Assembly: GCF_039912695.1 (NCBI RefSeq)
Contig: NZ_JBDSPJ010000008.1
Location: forward strand, 9,054-73,053
DNA: 64,000 nucleotides
Source of the DNA: Pseudolysinimonas_A sp039912695
Lineage (GTDB): Bacteria; Actinomycetota; Actinomycetes; Actinomycetales; Microbacteriaceae
Direction of reading: 5' to 3'
Part shown: positions 7,804-16,504 of the stretch, piece by piece
Position numbering within the stretch: position 1 is the first letter of the stretch
Layout: each line of letters begins with the position of its first letter
The notes under the pieces: model-generated
Told to the model about the DNA's origin: nothing
Databases searched by the model: none
Seen by the model: the letters and a program-made list of their open reading frames with translations, nothing else
Translations under genes and position numbers: made by a program

Positions 7804-9816
7804 ATGTCCTCGGGTGGACGGCCGGCGCGCGAGATGTCGCGCCGGCGTGACGACATCCAGGGAGTCCGCGCCGTGGCTGTGCTGCTCGTGCTCGGCTACC
7901 ACCTGGCTCCAGGAGCGGTTCCGGCGGGCTTCGTCGGCGTGGACGTGTTTTTCGTGCTCTCGGGGTTCCTCGTCACGAGTCTCCTGGTTGACGGCGGCGG
8001 CACCCTGCGCGGTCTGGGCCGCTTCCTGGTGCGCCGTGCTCGCCGCCTGCTGCCCGCAGCCGGGATCGCGCTCGCCGCGACGCTTCTCGCGGGCCTCATC
8101 GTCCTGCCGCGGAGCCGCTGGAACGACCTCGCGACCCAAGTGATCGCGTCGAGCCTCCAGGTCGAGAACTGGTTCCTCATCGTCACCGGGCGGGAGTATT
8201 CGGCGGATCACTCCCCGAGCGCCGTGCAGCACTTCTGGTCGCTCTCGGTCGAATGGCAGACCTACCTGCTCTGGGTCGCGCTGTTCGCACTCGTGGGTCT
8301 CACCCGGCTTGCGGGCCGGCGCAGACTGACGACTGTCATCGTGGGGGTCATCGCCATCCTGAGCCTCGCGGCGACCGTGACGGTCGGCTTCGGATGGCCG
8401 AGCGCGACCTATCTCGCAACCCCGGGGCGGATCTGGCAGTTCGGGGCCGGGGCGCTGCTGGCGCTGTTCCCGAGTCCGCCCCTGCGCAGCGCCGCCCGTG
8501 AGGTGCTCGCCGCGAGCGGTCTCGCGGCGATCGTGGCGAGCGCGTTCCTGCTCGACCCGGCCACGCATCCGGGGCTGCCAGCGCTCGCCCCGGTGCTCGG
8601 CACGTGCGCCGTCCTGGTCGCGGGCGCGGGCGACTCGGCGACGGCGACGGGGCGCGCGCTGTCCGTGCGACCGCTCACCTGGATCGGCGATCGTTCGTAC
8701 GAGATCTACCTTTGGCACTGGCCGATCCTGGTGCTGCTCGTATCGCTATCCGGCCATCCTGCGGGACCGCTGTCGGTGATCGCGATCCTCGTCGCGACGC
8801 TCGTGATCTCGTCGGTCTCCCTGCGCTGGATCGACGACCCCCTTCGCCGTCGCCTCCCGCTCCGCCCGGCTCTGGCCCTCGTGGCGACCTGCGCGCTTCT
8901 CGGCCCCGCGATCGCGACCCCGGTCGTCGTTTCCACGGCCGTGCTACGGAGCCAGCTCGAGACCGCGCTTGATCCCGATCACCCCGGCGCCCTCGCACTC
9001 GATCCTGGCGCGGCGGCGCTCGTGCCCGAGGCGACGATGGTCCCCGACGTGCGCGTGGCGGTCGACGACTACGGCGACCCGGGTCCTGACTTGCGATGCC
9101 TGCGGCCCGCGGTCGACCCGGTCCCGTGCGCCTACGGAGACGTCGACGCGGACCGGGTTCTCGTGCTTGCCGGCGACTCGCACGCCTGGCAATGGCTGCC
9201 GACCCTCGACCTGTTCGGCACCCGGCAGGGCTGGCGCATCGAGACCCTGGTCCGCCCCTCCTGCCCGCTCGCCCCGACCCAGGTCGACGTGCCAGGGATC
9301 GGCGACGACGGTCAGTGCGCCCTCTGGCGGGAGAATGCCATCAACTTGCTCGTGCGCGAGAAACCAGATGTCGTGCTGGTCGGCGGTCTCACCCCGGACG
9401 GCTACGAGACCATCGACTACCACGTGGATGATCTGGATGCCTTCGTCCACGGCTACATCGACGTCTGGGATCGACTGGCTAGCGCCGGTATTCGAGTTGG
9501 GGCGTTTCGCGACACCCCGTACTTCCCCCAGGACGTGCCCGCGTGCGTCTCAGAGTCGCCCAACGACCCCGACCGCTGTGCGGGTGTGCGCGCGGAGGTG
9601 CTCGACGTGCATCCGGACCCGATCGTGATCGCGGCACAGGAGTCTGACACTGCGCTGATCGACCTGTCCGACGCGATCTGCCTCCCCGCGACGTGCCCAG
9701 TCGTCGTCGGCAATGTCTTGGTCTATCGCGATCGGCACCACCTCACGGCCACCTACGGCCGAACTCTCGAACCCGCGCTCGCCCGCGAGCTTGCCCGGCT
9801 CGGCCTCCTCGGCTAG
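7804..9816 (+). CDS. OafA/YrhL-type O-acyltransferase (acyltransferase 3 plus SGNH domain)
   Basis: About 670 residues. The N-terminal acyltransferase-3 membrane domain (about 10-370) has 'DIQGVRAVAVLLVLGYH', 'GVDVFFVLSGFL' and 'HFWSLSVEWQTYL', with roughly ten hydrophobic helices. It is followed by an extracellular SGNH-hydrolase-like domain with 'LAGDSHAWQW' near 460 and 'DRHHLTATY' near the end (Ser and Asp-His of the triad). Such proteins carry acyl groups across the membrane and O-acylate surface glycans. Start ATG 7804 is 8 nt after the phosphoesterase stop, so it may be co-transcribed with that cassette; ATG 7834 is an alternative. Its TAG stop overlaps the manA stop (CTAG). Confidence 0.9.
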   Translation: MSSGGRPAREMSRRRDDIQGVRAVAVLLVLGYHLAPGAVPAGFVGVDVFFVLSGFLVTSLLVDGGGTLRGLGRFLVRRARRLLPAAGIALAATLLAGLIVLPRSRWNDLATQVIASSLQVENWFLIVTGREYSADHSPSAVQHFWSLSVEWQTYLLWVALFALVGLTRLAGRRRLTTVIVGVIAILSLAATVTVGFGWPSATYLATPGRIWQFGAGALLALFPSPPLRSAAREVLAASGLAAIVASAFLLDPATHPGLPALAPVLGTCAVLVAGAGDSATATGRALSVRPLTWIGDRSYEIYLWHWPILVLLVSLSGHPAGPLSVIAILVATLVISSVSLRWIDDPLRRRLPLRPALALVATCALLGPAIATPVVVSTAVLRSQLETALDPDHPGALALDPGAAALVPEATMVPDVRVAVDDYGDPGPDLRCLRPAVDPVPCAYGDVDADRVLVLAGDSHAWQWLPTLDLFGTRQGWRIETLVRPSCPLAPTQVDVPGIGDDGQCALWRENAINLLVREKPDVVLVGGLTPDGYETIDYHVDDLDAFVHGYIDVWDRLASAGIRVGAFRDTPYFPQDVPACVSESPNDPDRCAGVRAEVLDVHPDPIVIAAQESDTALIDLSDAICLPATCPVVVGNVLVYRDRHHLTATYGRTLEPALARELARLGLLG

Positions 9817-10880
9817 AGCGGCGAAGCGATCGCGACGAGCCCCTCGGCCACCACCTCGGTGGAGCCGTCGGTTAACACCCACCCGGAGCCAGGTCGCAAC
9901 CGCTGCCCAGCAACTTTCGTAGGCCCGATTGCAACCACGATCGCAGGCGCCTCGACAGCTGCCGAAGCCCCTGCACTGAGAATCCTGAGCTGCCAGCCCG
10001 CTCCCGGCGGGGCGAAGGTAGACACCCCACCTTGGACCTTCGGAAGGAGTCTCGGGGCCGCGGACGCCCGGAAGTCCAGCACCGCCACCAGTTCGGCGAC
10101 ATCCACGTGCTTGGGGGTGAGACCGCCGCGCAGCACGTTGTCGGACGGGCCCATCAGCTCGATCCCGAGCCCTTCCTGATACGCGTGGATGTTTCCCGCC
10201 GGCAGATAGAGCGCCTCGCCCCGCCGCAACACGACGGTGTGCAGCAGCAGCGAGATCGCGATCCCCGGGTCGCCCGGGAACGCCTGGACGAGCTCACGCA
10301 CGGTGCGCCACGACTCGCCCGTAGCCCCAGCGGCGGCCGCCGATACCTCGCCCACCACACTCGCAACCTCCGGGGTCCCCGACAGCAGCCACTCGAAGAC
10401 CGGGCGGATATCGGCATCCCAACGCAGCCCCGGGAGGAGGTGCCCGACCCCACCAGCAGCCAACACGGCACGGGTCTCGGCGACGGGGCGAAACCCGCAC
10501 AACGCGCGAAACCGGTCACTCAGCGCGTAGATCATCTCAGGCTTGGCATACGGATCTTTGTAGTTGCGATTCGGCGCATCGAGCGGGATACCCGCGGCGT
10601 TCTCGCGTGCGAAACCGTCCTGCGCCTGCTCGGTCGTGGGATGGGCCTGAAGAGACAGTGATGACGCGGCAGCGAGGATCTTCATCAGGAACGGCAGGTC
10701 GCCGACGACATCCCTCAGCGACCCTTCCCGGCCGACCAGACGCGACGGCGAGCCCGGGTGCGTGCCAAACCAGAGCTCGGCTTCGGGGCGCCCAGACGGT
10801 GCCCGACCCTGCAGCTCGGCGATGGCCGTGGTAGAACCCCACGTGTAATCGCGCGGTTCATTGGTGATCTCCACGAACAT
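9813..10880 (-). CDS. manA: Mannose-6-phosphate isomerase, class I
   Basis: 355 residues, a cupin-type phosphomannose isomerase. It has 'YTWGS' near the N-terminus, the zinc/substrate motif 'LSLQAHP', 'NYKDPYAKPEMIYAL', the active-site strand 'ALYLPAGNIHAYQEGLGIELMG' region, and 'SDNVLRGGLTPKHVDV'. It interconverts fructose-6-phosphate and mannose-6-phosphate and feeds GDP-mannose for glycans and polyprenol-phosphate mannose. Start ATG 10880 is preceded by a good ribosome-binding site (GGAGGTG). It is transcribed alone, convergent with the acyltransferase gene and divergent from the acyl-CoA dehydrogenase gene. Confidence 0.93.
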   Translation of the reverse strand: MFVEITNEPRDYTWGSTTAIAELQGRAPSGRPEAELWFGTHPGSPSRLVGREGSLRDVVGDLPFLMKILAAASSLSLQAHPTTEQAQDGFARENAAGIPLDAPNRNYKDPYAKPEMIYALSDRFRALCGFRPVAETRAVLAAGGVGHLLPGLRWDADIRPVFEWLLSGTPEVASVVGEVSAAAAGATGESWRTVRELVQAFPGDPGIAISLLLHTVVLRRGEALYLPAGNIHAYQEGLGIELMGPSDNVLRGGLTPKHVDVAELVAVLDFRASAAPRLLPKVQGGVSTFAPPGAGWQLRILSAGASAAVEAPAIVVAIGPTKVAGQRLRPGSGWVLTDGSTEVVAEGLVAIASPL

Positions 10881-10910
10881 CGCACACCTCCATCCCGCCG
10901 CTCTTGCACC

Positions 10911-10916
10911 AAAGTA
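10911..10916 (-). promoter_or_regulatory. -10 box TACTTT for manA with a leader of about 30 nt
   Basis: On the minus strand TACTTT is followed after about 30 nt by the manA ATG, with GGAGGTG between them. This is the leadered arrangement, unlike the leaderless starts common elsewhere in the window. Confidence 0.4.
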
Positions 10917-10949
10917 CCAACGGCATAGGCCACGCCACGCGCAGGCTCG

Positions 10950-10955
10950 TAGGCT
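10950..10955 (+). promoter_or_regulatory. -10 box TAGGCT, 6 nt before ATG 10962 (leaderless)
   Basis: TAGGCT, CCGGAT, then ATG. No Shine-Dalgarno sequence. It is the same hexamer as before 5308 and 18957. Confidence 0.6.
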
Positions 10956-10961
10956 CCGGAT

Positions 10962-12140
10962 ATGGAATTCAGCACGCTCACCAGCGACTTCTACGGCTTC
11001 GAGAACGGACTCGCCGACAACGAGAAGGAGCTGCTGGTGAAATTGCGGCACTGGCTCGAAACCGAGGTCAAGCCGATCGTCAACGACCACTGGGCTCGGG
11101 CGGAGTTTCCGATGATGTTGGTGAAGGGTCTCGCCGATCTCGGCATCTTCGGGATGCCGTGGGAAGAGACCCGCCCTTTCGAGAACACTGCGGTCTTCCG
11201 GGGCTGGGTCGCCCTCGAACTCGCGCGCGTCGACGCCTCGGTCGCGACACTCGTCGGCATGCAGAACGGCCTCGTGATGGGAGCCATCGGGGTCGCCGGC
11301 TCGACCGAACAGCGCGCCGAATGGCTGCCCAAGTTCGCGACCGGCGAATGGTTGGGATGCTTCGCCCTCACCGAGCCACTGTCGGGCTCCGACTCCGCTC
11401 AGGGACTTCGCACGGTCGCGGAGCGCGATGGTGATGACTGGGTGATCAGCGGTTCCAAGCGTTGGATCGGCAACGGCACGATTGCGTCGCACTCGATCGT
11501 CTGGGCGAAGAGTTCCGAAGACGGTCAGGTGAAGGGTTTCCTGGTTCCGACGTCGACGCCCGGCTGGTCGGCATCCAAAATCGAAAACAAGCAGGCGCTT
11601 CGGATCGTGCAGAACGCCGACATCACCCTCGACAAGGTGCGGGTTCCCGAGGCGAACCGCCTGCAGAACGGCAACTCGTTCCGCGACACGGCCGCCGTGC
11701 TGCGTCTCACTCGCGCCGAGGTTGCCTGGGCTGCCGTCGGAAACTCGATCGGCGCCTACGAGGCCGCCGTGAAGTACGGGTCGGAGCGCATCCAATTCGG
11801 CAAGACGATCGACGGTCACCAGCTCATCCAGGAGCACTACGCGAAAATGCTCGGCAACATCACCTCGTCGATCGCGCTCTGCACGCGGGTCTCGGCAATG
11901 CTCGATGAGGGCATCCAGAGAGATGAGCACGCGGCGCTCGCGAAAGAGTTCACCACCTCGCGGATGCGCGAAACCGTGGCCTGGGCACGAGAGAGCATGG
12001 GCGGCAACGGCATCGTGCTCGACTACGACGTGATGCGGCACTTCGCGGATGCCGAGGCGCTGTACTCGTACGAAGGAACCCGGGAGATGAACACCCTCAT
12101 CGTCGGTCGCGCGATTACCGGCAAAGCTGCGTTCGTCTGA
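10962..12140 (+). CDS. Acyl-CoA dehydrogenase (glutaryl-CoA dehydrogenase-like)
   Basis: 392 residues, the family length. FAD-binding motifs are clear: 'CFALTEPLSGSDSA' near 135 and 'WVISGSKRWIGNG' near 160. 'RIQFGKTIDGHQLIQ' lies near 275. The catalytic glutamate sits in 'YSYEGTREMN' near the C-terminus, as in glutaryl-CoA and isovaleryl-type dehydrogenases. It oxidises an acyl-CoA in the cytoplasm and passes electrons to ETF. It is a lone metabolic gene between manA and the polymerase gene and has no evident tie to polysaccharide synthesis; decarboxylating versus non-decarboxylating activity cannot be decided. Confidence 0.9.
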   Translation: MEFSTLTSDFYGFENGLADNEKELLVKLRHWLETEVKPIVNDHWARAEFPMMLVKGLADLGIFGMPWEETRPFENTAVFRGWVALELARVDASVATLVGMQNGLVMGAIGVAGSTEQRAEWLPKFATGEWLGCFALTEPLSGSDSAQGLRTVAERDGDDWVISGSKRWIGNGTIASHSIVWAKSSEDGQVKGFLVPTSTPGWSASKIENKQALRIVQNADITLDKVRVPEANRLQNGNSFRDTAAVLRLTRAEVAWAAVGNSIGAYEAAVKYGSERIQFGKTIDGHQLIQEHYAKMLGNITSSIALCTRVSAMLDEGIQRDEHAALAKEFTTSRMRETVAWARESMGGNGIVLDYDVMRHFADAEALYSYEGTREMNTLIVGRAITGKAAFV

Positions 12141-12153
12141 AACCCAGGACCGC

Positions 12154-12159
12154 TAACCT
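12154..12159 (+). promoter_or_regulatory. -10 box TAACCT, 6 nt before ATG 12166 (leaderless)
   Basis: TAACCT, GAGCGA, then ATG, located just after the stop of the acyl-CoA dehydrogenase gene. It suggests the polymerase gene has its own promoter. Confidence 0.5.
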
Positions 12160-12165
12160 GAGCGA

Positions 12166-13476
12166 ATGACCACGGCCGGGGCGAGCGCATACCGCCGCAC
12201 GCTGGCCATTGCCGGTATCTTCACGCTGATGTCGGGTGACACCTGGCGTTACATGCTCACCTGGTGGGGCTGGGGTGCGATCGTCCTGATCCTCACCGTG
12301 CTCGGAATCATTGAGCTGGTACGCAGCCGCATCGACCTGCGCCGGCTGCCCATCCTGCTCCTGGCCACCCTCGCCCTGATGGCGCTTTCGATCGCCTGGT
12401 CGAATTATCGATTCGAGAGCGTGATCGGCGTCGTCGCGATGGCCGTCACGACGACGTTCGCGGTGTTCCTCGCGACCTGCTTCACGTGGGACCAAATTGT
12501 CGATGCCCTCGTATTCACGACACGTTTCATCCTCGGCGTCTCGCTCCTCTTCGAGCTCTACGTTGAGGTCTTCGTCGGCTACCCCATGCTGCCGTTCTTC
12601 GTCAACTACCACTCGCTGCCGATCATCCCCGCGGCGTTCTACTGGTCGCAGGCGCTGCTGTTCGACGGCGGTCGCATTCAGGGCATCCAAGGCAACGCGA
12701 ACCTCCTGGCGATTACCGCCCTGATCGCCCTCATCGTCGGCTTCGCGCGGTCGATCGCCGGACGCGGCAACCGCCTCGGCCTGATCTTCTGGTCGATCGT
12801 CGGCGTCGCGGTGCTGCTCCTGACCCGGTCGAGCACCGTGCTGATCGCAACCGTCGCGGTCGGGGTTGTCACCCTCGTCGCGTGGTTCGCTCGTCGCGGC
12901 TCGGGTCGACGGCGAACGATCACGCTCGTCGCGTTCGTCCCGTTCCTTGCGGCCGTCGTCGCGACCGCCGTGGCATTCCGCGAGCCCCTGCTCGACCTGC
13001 TGGGCAAGAGCGATGACCTCTCCCACCGGCTCGACATCTGGGCGTCGGTCGCGAATCTCGCCATCGAACACCCTGTCGCGGGCTGGGGGTGGGTGAGCTA
13101 TTGGGCGCCCTGGGTGGAACCGTTCCGTCACCTCGCGGTGTTCAACGGCGTCACCTATCTGCAGGCCCACAACGCCTGGCTCGACATCTTCTTGCAGCTC
13201 GGGATCATTGGGCTCGTCGTGATGGGGCTGTATGTGCTCACCACCATCATGCGTAGCTGGTCATACGCCCTCGATGGACCGCGCGCGAATGCTCTCCTGC
13301 CGTTGGCAATCGTTACCGCACTGCTCGTGCAGTCTCTCGCTGAGAGCCGACTGCTGATCGAGATCGGCTGGGCCCTTCTGGTGATCGTCAGCATTCGAAC
13401 GGCGACGAATCGTTGGGCTCGCGGCGACAGTGGCGGGGCGCCGATCACCGCTCCGGTCGCGACGCGCTCTCTCTAA
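12166..13476 (+). CDS. O-antigen ligase/polymerase (Wzy-like) membrane protein
   Basis: 436 residues, with about ten to twelve hydrophobic segments from residue 30 on. A long extracellular loop (about 275-330) ends in 'LQAHNAWLDIFLQLGIIGL', the His-containing Wzy_C/WaaL signature that follows the large periplasmic loop. Proteins of this family either polymerise lipid-linked repeat units or ligate them to an acceptor. Its neighbour on the other strand is a Wzx-like flippase whose stop codon overlaps this one (CTAA), so a Wzx/Wzy pathway is likely. In a monoderm actinobacterium polymerase is more likely than ligase. Confidence 0.85.
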   Translation: MTTAGASAYRRTLAIAGIFTLMSGDTWRYMLTWWGWGAIVLILTVLGIIELVRSRIDLRRLPILLLATLALMALSIAWSNYRFESVIGVVAMAVTTTFAVFLATCFTWDQIVDALVFTTRFILGVSLLFELYVEVFVGYPMLPFFVNYHSLPIIPAAFYWSQALLFDGGRIQGIQGNANLLAITALIALIVGFARSIAGRGNRLGLIFWSIVGVAVLLLTRSSTVLIATVAVGVVTLVAWFARRGSGRRRTITLVAFVPFLAAVVATAVAFREPLLDLLGKSDDLSHRLDIWASVANLAIEHPVAGWGWVSYWAPWVEPFRHLAVFNGVTYLQAHNAWLDIFLQLGIIGLVVMGLYVLTTIMRSWSYALDGPRANALLPLAIVTALLVQSLAESRLLIEIGWALLVIVSIRTATNRWARGDSGGAPITAPVATRSL

Positions 13477-14747
13477 ACGGTCGTAGCGCGCGACCAGCGC
13501 CGGATGACGAAGATGGTCTGAGCGGTCACCGAGACCATCTCGCCGATCGCGAGGCCCCAAGCACCGCCCGCCGCGCCGAACAGCCCGGCGAGCACCAGAA
13601 TGGCCGGCACCCCGGCGGTCGCCCCCAGGATGACGCACACCAGAAAGTCGCGACGGGCGCCCAGCGCAACGAGAATGACGCGGCCGAGGGCGGTGCCGAC
13701 CGCGATCCCCAGAGTTGCGACCCCGAACCCCAGGGCAGTGAACTCGTCGATCGCCACGGCGGGTCCGAAGAGCAGCGAGGTCAAGAGCGGGCCGAGAGTA
13801 GCGAAGGCCACGAATCCCATCACCCCGAGTCCGAGGTGGGCTAACACCGCGAGACGTGCTCGTGGCGGGAAGCGGGCGTGCCCGGCCTCCACCACCCAGC
13901 CCTGAGCCGCGTTGCCGAGCGCCGACGCGGCGTACTGACTCATCCGGTAGAACTTGTCGCCCGAGACGTAGGTCGCGGCTTGGGCGACGGTGGCCATTGC
14001 GCTGACGAACGTCACAGCCAGGGCGTTGTACGCACCCCCGGCGACCTCGATCGCCATCGCCGAACCGTTGCGGCGCAGCATCCGTCCGACCTCACCGCGC
14101 GCCCCCCGATGGTCCCGTAACCCGCCGATCGTGCGGACCGTGAAGATGGCCGTGCTGACGAGTGAGGCGACGATCAGCAGGAGCGGATACCAGAACACGA
14201 CGCCGGTGGTCACCAGCAGCGCCGCCGCGGCGAGGGTGGCCACCATCCGAGGTGCGATCTCATAGCGCACCAGCAGACCGGCCTTGCCAACGCCGACCAT
14301 GTACCAGGCGGCGGAGAGCCCGCTCACGGCGAGCGCGACCGTCATCAGAGCGGATTCGAGCACATGACCGGGAGGTGCCACCATCGACGCGACAACCACG
14401 GCTGCCGCGGTGAACGGCAGGAACATCACGAGCCGAACCGGAAGGCTTTCGCGCAGAACATCTGCACGATCCCCCGGCTGGGCACGAGCCACCATCGTGG
14501 GCCCGACGGTGTTGTAGCCGAGCGATATGAAGAGTGCGGCAAACGCTCCGGCCGACTGCCCGACGGCGATCGCCAGCCAAGAGTCGGCCCCCGCCAGACG
14601 GGAGAGCAGCGGCAGGAAGAGGAAGGGTGTGACCAGGGAGAGGAACGGCAATCCCGCGAAAGCGACCACGCGGCGCATGAAGCCGCCGTTCTCGCTGCGA
14701 CGGTGATCGAGGTCGCCGTCGGCAGGTTGAGCGCCGTCGTCCCTCAC
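13473..14747 (-). CDS. Polysaccharide flippase (Wzx-like, MOP superfamily)
   Basis: About 424 residues with twelve or more hydrophobic segments and few conserved polar residues, typical of Wzx/MATE-like lipid-linked oligosaccharide flippases ('SRLAGADSWLAIAVGQSAGAF', 'ALTVTFVSA'-type loops, late 'RRWS' tail). It would move undecaprenyl-linked repeat units to the outer face. I favour the GTG at 14747 because TACGCT lies 7 nt upstream in the leaderless arrangement seen across the locus. ATG 14678 would give 401 residues starting right at the first membrane helix. It is convergent with the Wzy-like gene and divergent from wbpD. Confidence 0.85.
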   Translation of the reverse strand: MRDDGAQPADGDLDHRRSENGGFMRRVVAFAGLPFLSLVTPFLFLPLLSRLAGADSWLAIAVGQSAGAFAALFISLGYNTVGPTMVARAQPGDRADVLRESLPVRLVMFLPFTAAAVVVASMVAPPGHVLESALMTVALAVSGLSAAWYMVGVGKAGLLVRYEIAPRMVATLAAAALLVTTGVVFWYPLLLIVASLVSTAIFTVRTIGGLRDHRGARGEVGRMLRRNGSAMAIEVAGGAYNALAVTFVSAMATVAQAATYVSGDKFYRMSQYAASALGNAAQGWVVEAGHARFPPRARLAVLAHLGLGVMGFVAFATLGPLLTSLLFGPAVAIDEFTALGFGVATLGIAVGTALGRVILVALGARRDFLVCVILGATAGVPAILVLAGLFGAAGGAWGLAIGEMVSVTAQTIFVIRRWSRATTV

Positions 14748-14754
14748 CGTCCAC

Positions 14755-14760
14755 AGCGTA
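14755..14760 (-). promoter_or_regulatory. -10 box TACGCT, 7 nt before GTG 14747 (leaderless)
   Basis: On the minus strand: TACGCT, GTGGACG, then GTG. It supports the longer reading of the flippase. Confidence 0.45.
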
Positions 14761-14803
14761 GCCGTCCGACCCGGCCGTGCCGGAGAGGCCCGAAGTGACC
14801 GGA

Positions 14804-14809
14804 TAACAT
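14804..14809 (+). promoter_or_regulatory. -10 box TAACAT, 7 nt before GTG 14817 (leaderless)
   Basis: The ATG at 14808 lies partly inside this hexamer. If the box is real, that ATG is not transcribed and translation starts at GTG 14817. Confidence 0.45.
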
Positions 14810-14816
14810 GGCCGGT

Positions 14817-15410
14817 GTGTCTGTCGCGCATCCCACCGCCGATGTTGCCGACTCGGCGGTCATCGGTGAGGGTTCGAAGGTTTGGCACTACGCCCAGGTG
14901 CGCGAAGGTGCGCGCCTCGGGCGCAACTGCATCATCGGTCGCGGGGCCTACATCGGCACCGGCGTCGAACTCGGCGACAACTGCAAGGTGCAGAACTACG
15001 CGCTGGTCTACGAACCCGCGAAGCTCGGCAACGGCGTCTTCATCGGACCGGCCGTCGTGCTCACCAACGACCATTTCCCGCGCGCCATCAACGGCGACGG
15101 ATCGCTGAAGTCGGCCCACGACTGGGAGCCGGTCGGCGTCACCATCCACGAAGGTGCCTCGATCGGCGCGAGTGCGACCTGCGTGGCTCCCGTCACGATC
15201 GGGCGTTGGGCCCTGGTCGGATCCGGCGCCGTCGTGGTCAAAGACGTTCCCGACTTCGCCCTCGTCGTGGGCAGCCCGGCACGCCGGGTCGGCTGGGTGG
15301 GCAAGGCCGGAGTTCCGCTTGAGTCCGCGCCGAACGACGAGTGGATCTGCCCGCAGACCGGCGAACGCTACCTCGAGACCAATGGCGCCCTGAAAGAGGC
15401 TGATTCATGA
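14817..15410 (+). CDS. wbpD: UDP-2-acetamido-3-amino-2,3-dideoxyglucuronate N-acetyltransferase (WbpD/WlbB-like)
   Basis: About 197 residues of left-handed beta-helix: 'SVAHPTADVADSAVIGEGS', 'CIIGRGAYIGTGVELGDNC', 'NYALVYEPAKLGNGVFIGP', 'LTNDHFPRA' and 'VGSPARRVGWVGKAG'. The 'VQNYALVYEPA' and 'LTNDHFPRA' stretches are typical of WbpD/WlbB. The enzyme acetylates the 3-amino group of UDP-GlcNAc3NA. It is followed with ATGA/TGATG overlaps by WbpE- and WbpB-like genes, the two enzymes preceding it in the pathway, which makes the call firm. ATG 14808 would add three residues. Confidence 0.9.
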   Translation: MSVAHPTADVADSAVIGEGSKVWHYAQVREGARLGRNCIIGRGAYIGTGVELGDNCKVQNYALVYEPAKLGNGVFIGPAVVLTNDHFPRAINGDGSLKSAHDWEPVGVTIHEGASIGASATCVAPVTIGRWALVGSGAVVVKDVPDFALVVGSPARRVGWVGKAGVPLESAPNDEWICPQTGERYLETNGALKEADS

Positions 15411-16504
15411 ACGACTTCATCCCCCCGGCCAAGCCCATCATCGGCGAAGACGAGATCGACGCGGTAACGCGGGTCATGCGCAGCGGCATGGTCGCGCAAG
15501 GCCCCGAGGTCGCCGCTTTCGAGCGCGAGTTCGCCGCACACTTCGTCGACGGTCGTCCCACGGTCGCCGTGAATTCGGGTACTGCGGGCCTGCACCTCGG
15601 CCTGCTGGCCGTCGGAGTCGGACCCGGCGACGAGGTCATCGTGCCGTCCTTCACGTTCGCCGCGACCGGCAACTCGGTCGCACTTACCGGGGCCACCCCG
15701 GTGTTCGCCGACATTGAGCCCGCGACCTTCACCCTCGATCCCGCCTCGGTCGAAGCCGCGATTACTCCGCGCACCAAGGGCATCATGCCCGTGCATCTCT
15801 ACGGTCACCCGGGCCGGATGACGGAGCTGGGTGAGATCGCGAAACGTCACGGCATCGCGATCTACGAGGATGCGGCCCAGGCCCACGGCGCGAAGCTCGA
15901 CGGCCGGTCGGTCGGCACGTTCGGGGAGTTCGCGATGTTCAGCCTCTACCCCACCAAGAACATGACGAGTGGCGAAGGCGGGATGGTCACCGTCTCGACC
16001 GAGGAGTTCGCGCGCCGCGTGCGGCTGTTCCGCAATCAGGGCATGGAGAAGCAGTACGAGAACGAGGTCGTCGGCTTCAACGCGCGCATGACCGACATCC
16101 ACGCCGCGATCGGTCGCGTGCAGCTCACCAAGGTGGATGCCTGGACGGCGACTCGGCAGGCCAACGCCGCGTTCCTCGACGCGCACCTCTCCGGCGTAGT
16201 CGTGCCGCCCGTGATGCCGGGCGCCGAGCACGTTTACCACCAGTACACGATCCGTGTGCCCGAGGGCCGCGACGCGTTCGTCACCGCGCTCCGTGAAGAG
16301 CACCAGATCGGCAGCGGCGTCTACTACCCGATCCCGAACCATCGGCTCCCGTCACTCGCTTCCTATGCGCCCGGGCTCGATCTGCCTGAAACGGAGCGTG
16401 CCGCGCGCGAGGTCGTCTCACTCCCGGTGCACCCGTCACTGAGCCAGGGCGACCTCGAGCGCATCGTCGAAGCCGTGAACGCGCTCGCGAAGGCGGGCTC
16501 CTGA
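15407..16504 (+). CDS. wbpE: UDP-2-acetamido-2-deoxy-3-keto-glucuronate aminotransferase (WbpE/WlbC-like)
   Basis: 365 residues of the DegT family. 'NSGTAGLHL' is at 56-64, the PLP aspartate is in 'EDAAQAHGA' (D155) and the Schiff-base lysine is in 'YPTKNMTSGEGG' (K184). The 'FSLYPTKNMTSGEGG' wording and 'RLFRNQGMEKQYENEVVGFN' region are characteristic of the WbpE/WlbC clade that aminates the 3-keto uronic acid. It lies between WbpD- and WbpB-like genes with overlapping codons on both sides. In this pathway WbpB and WbpE work as a coupled pair. Confidence 0.9.
   Translation: MNDFIPPAKPIIGEDEIDAVTRVMRSGMVAQGPEVAAFEREFAAHFVDGRPTVAVNSGTAGLHLGLLAVGVGPGDEVIVPSFTFAATGNSVALTGATPVFADIEPATFTLDPASVEAAITPRTKGIMPVHLYGHPGRMTELGEIAKRHGIAIYEDAAQAHGAKLDGRSVGTFGEFAMFSLYPTKNMTSGEGGMVTVSTEEFARRVRLFRNQGMEKQYENEVVGFNARMTDIHAAIGRVQLTKVDAWTATRQANAAFLDAHLSGVVVPPVMPGAEHVYHQYTIRVPEGRDAFVTALREEHQIGSGVYYPIPNHRLPSLASYAPGLDLPETERAAREVVSLPVHPSLSQGDLERIVEAVNALAKAGS

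Noticed and set aside
12115..13170. 351-codon minus-strand open frame opposite the Wzy-like gene
   Set aside because: Glu/Arg/Asp-rich complement of transmembrane-helix codons; no motif.
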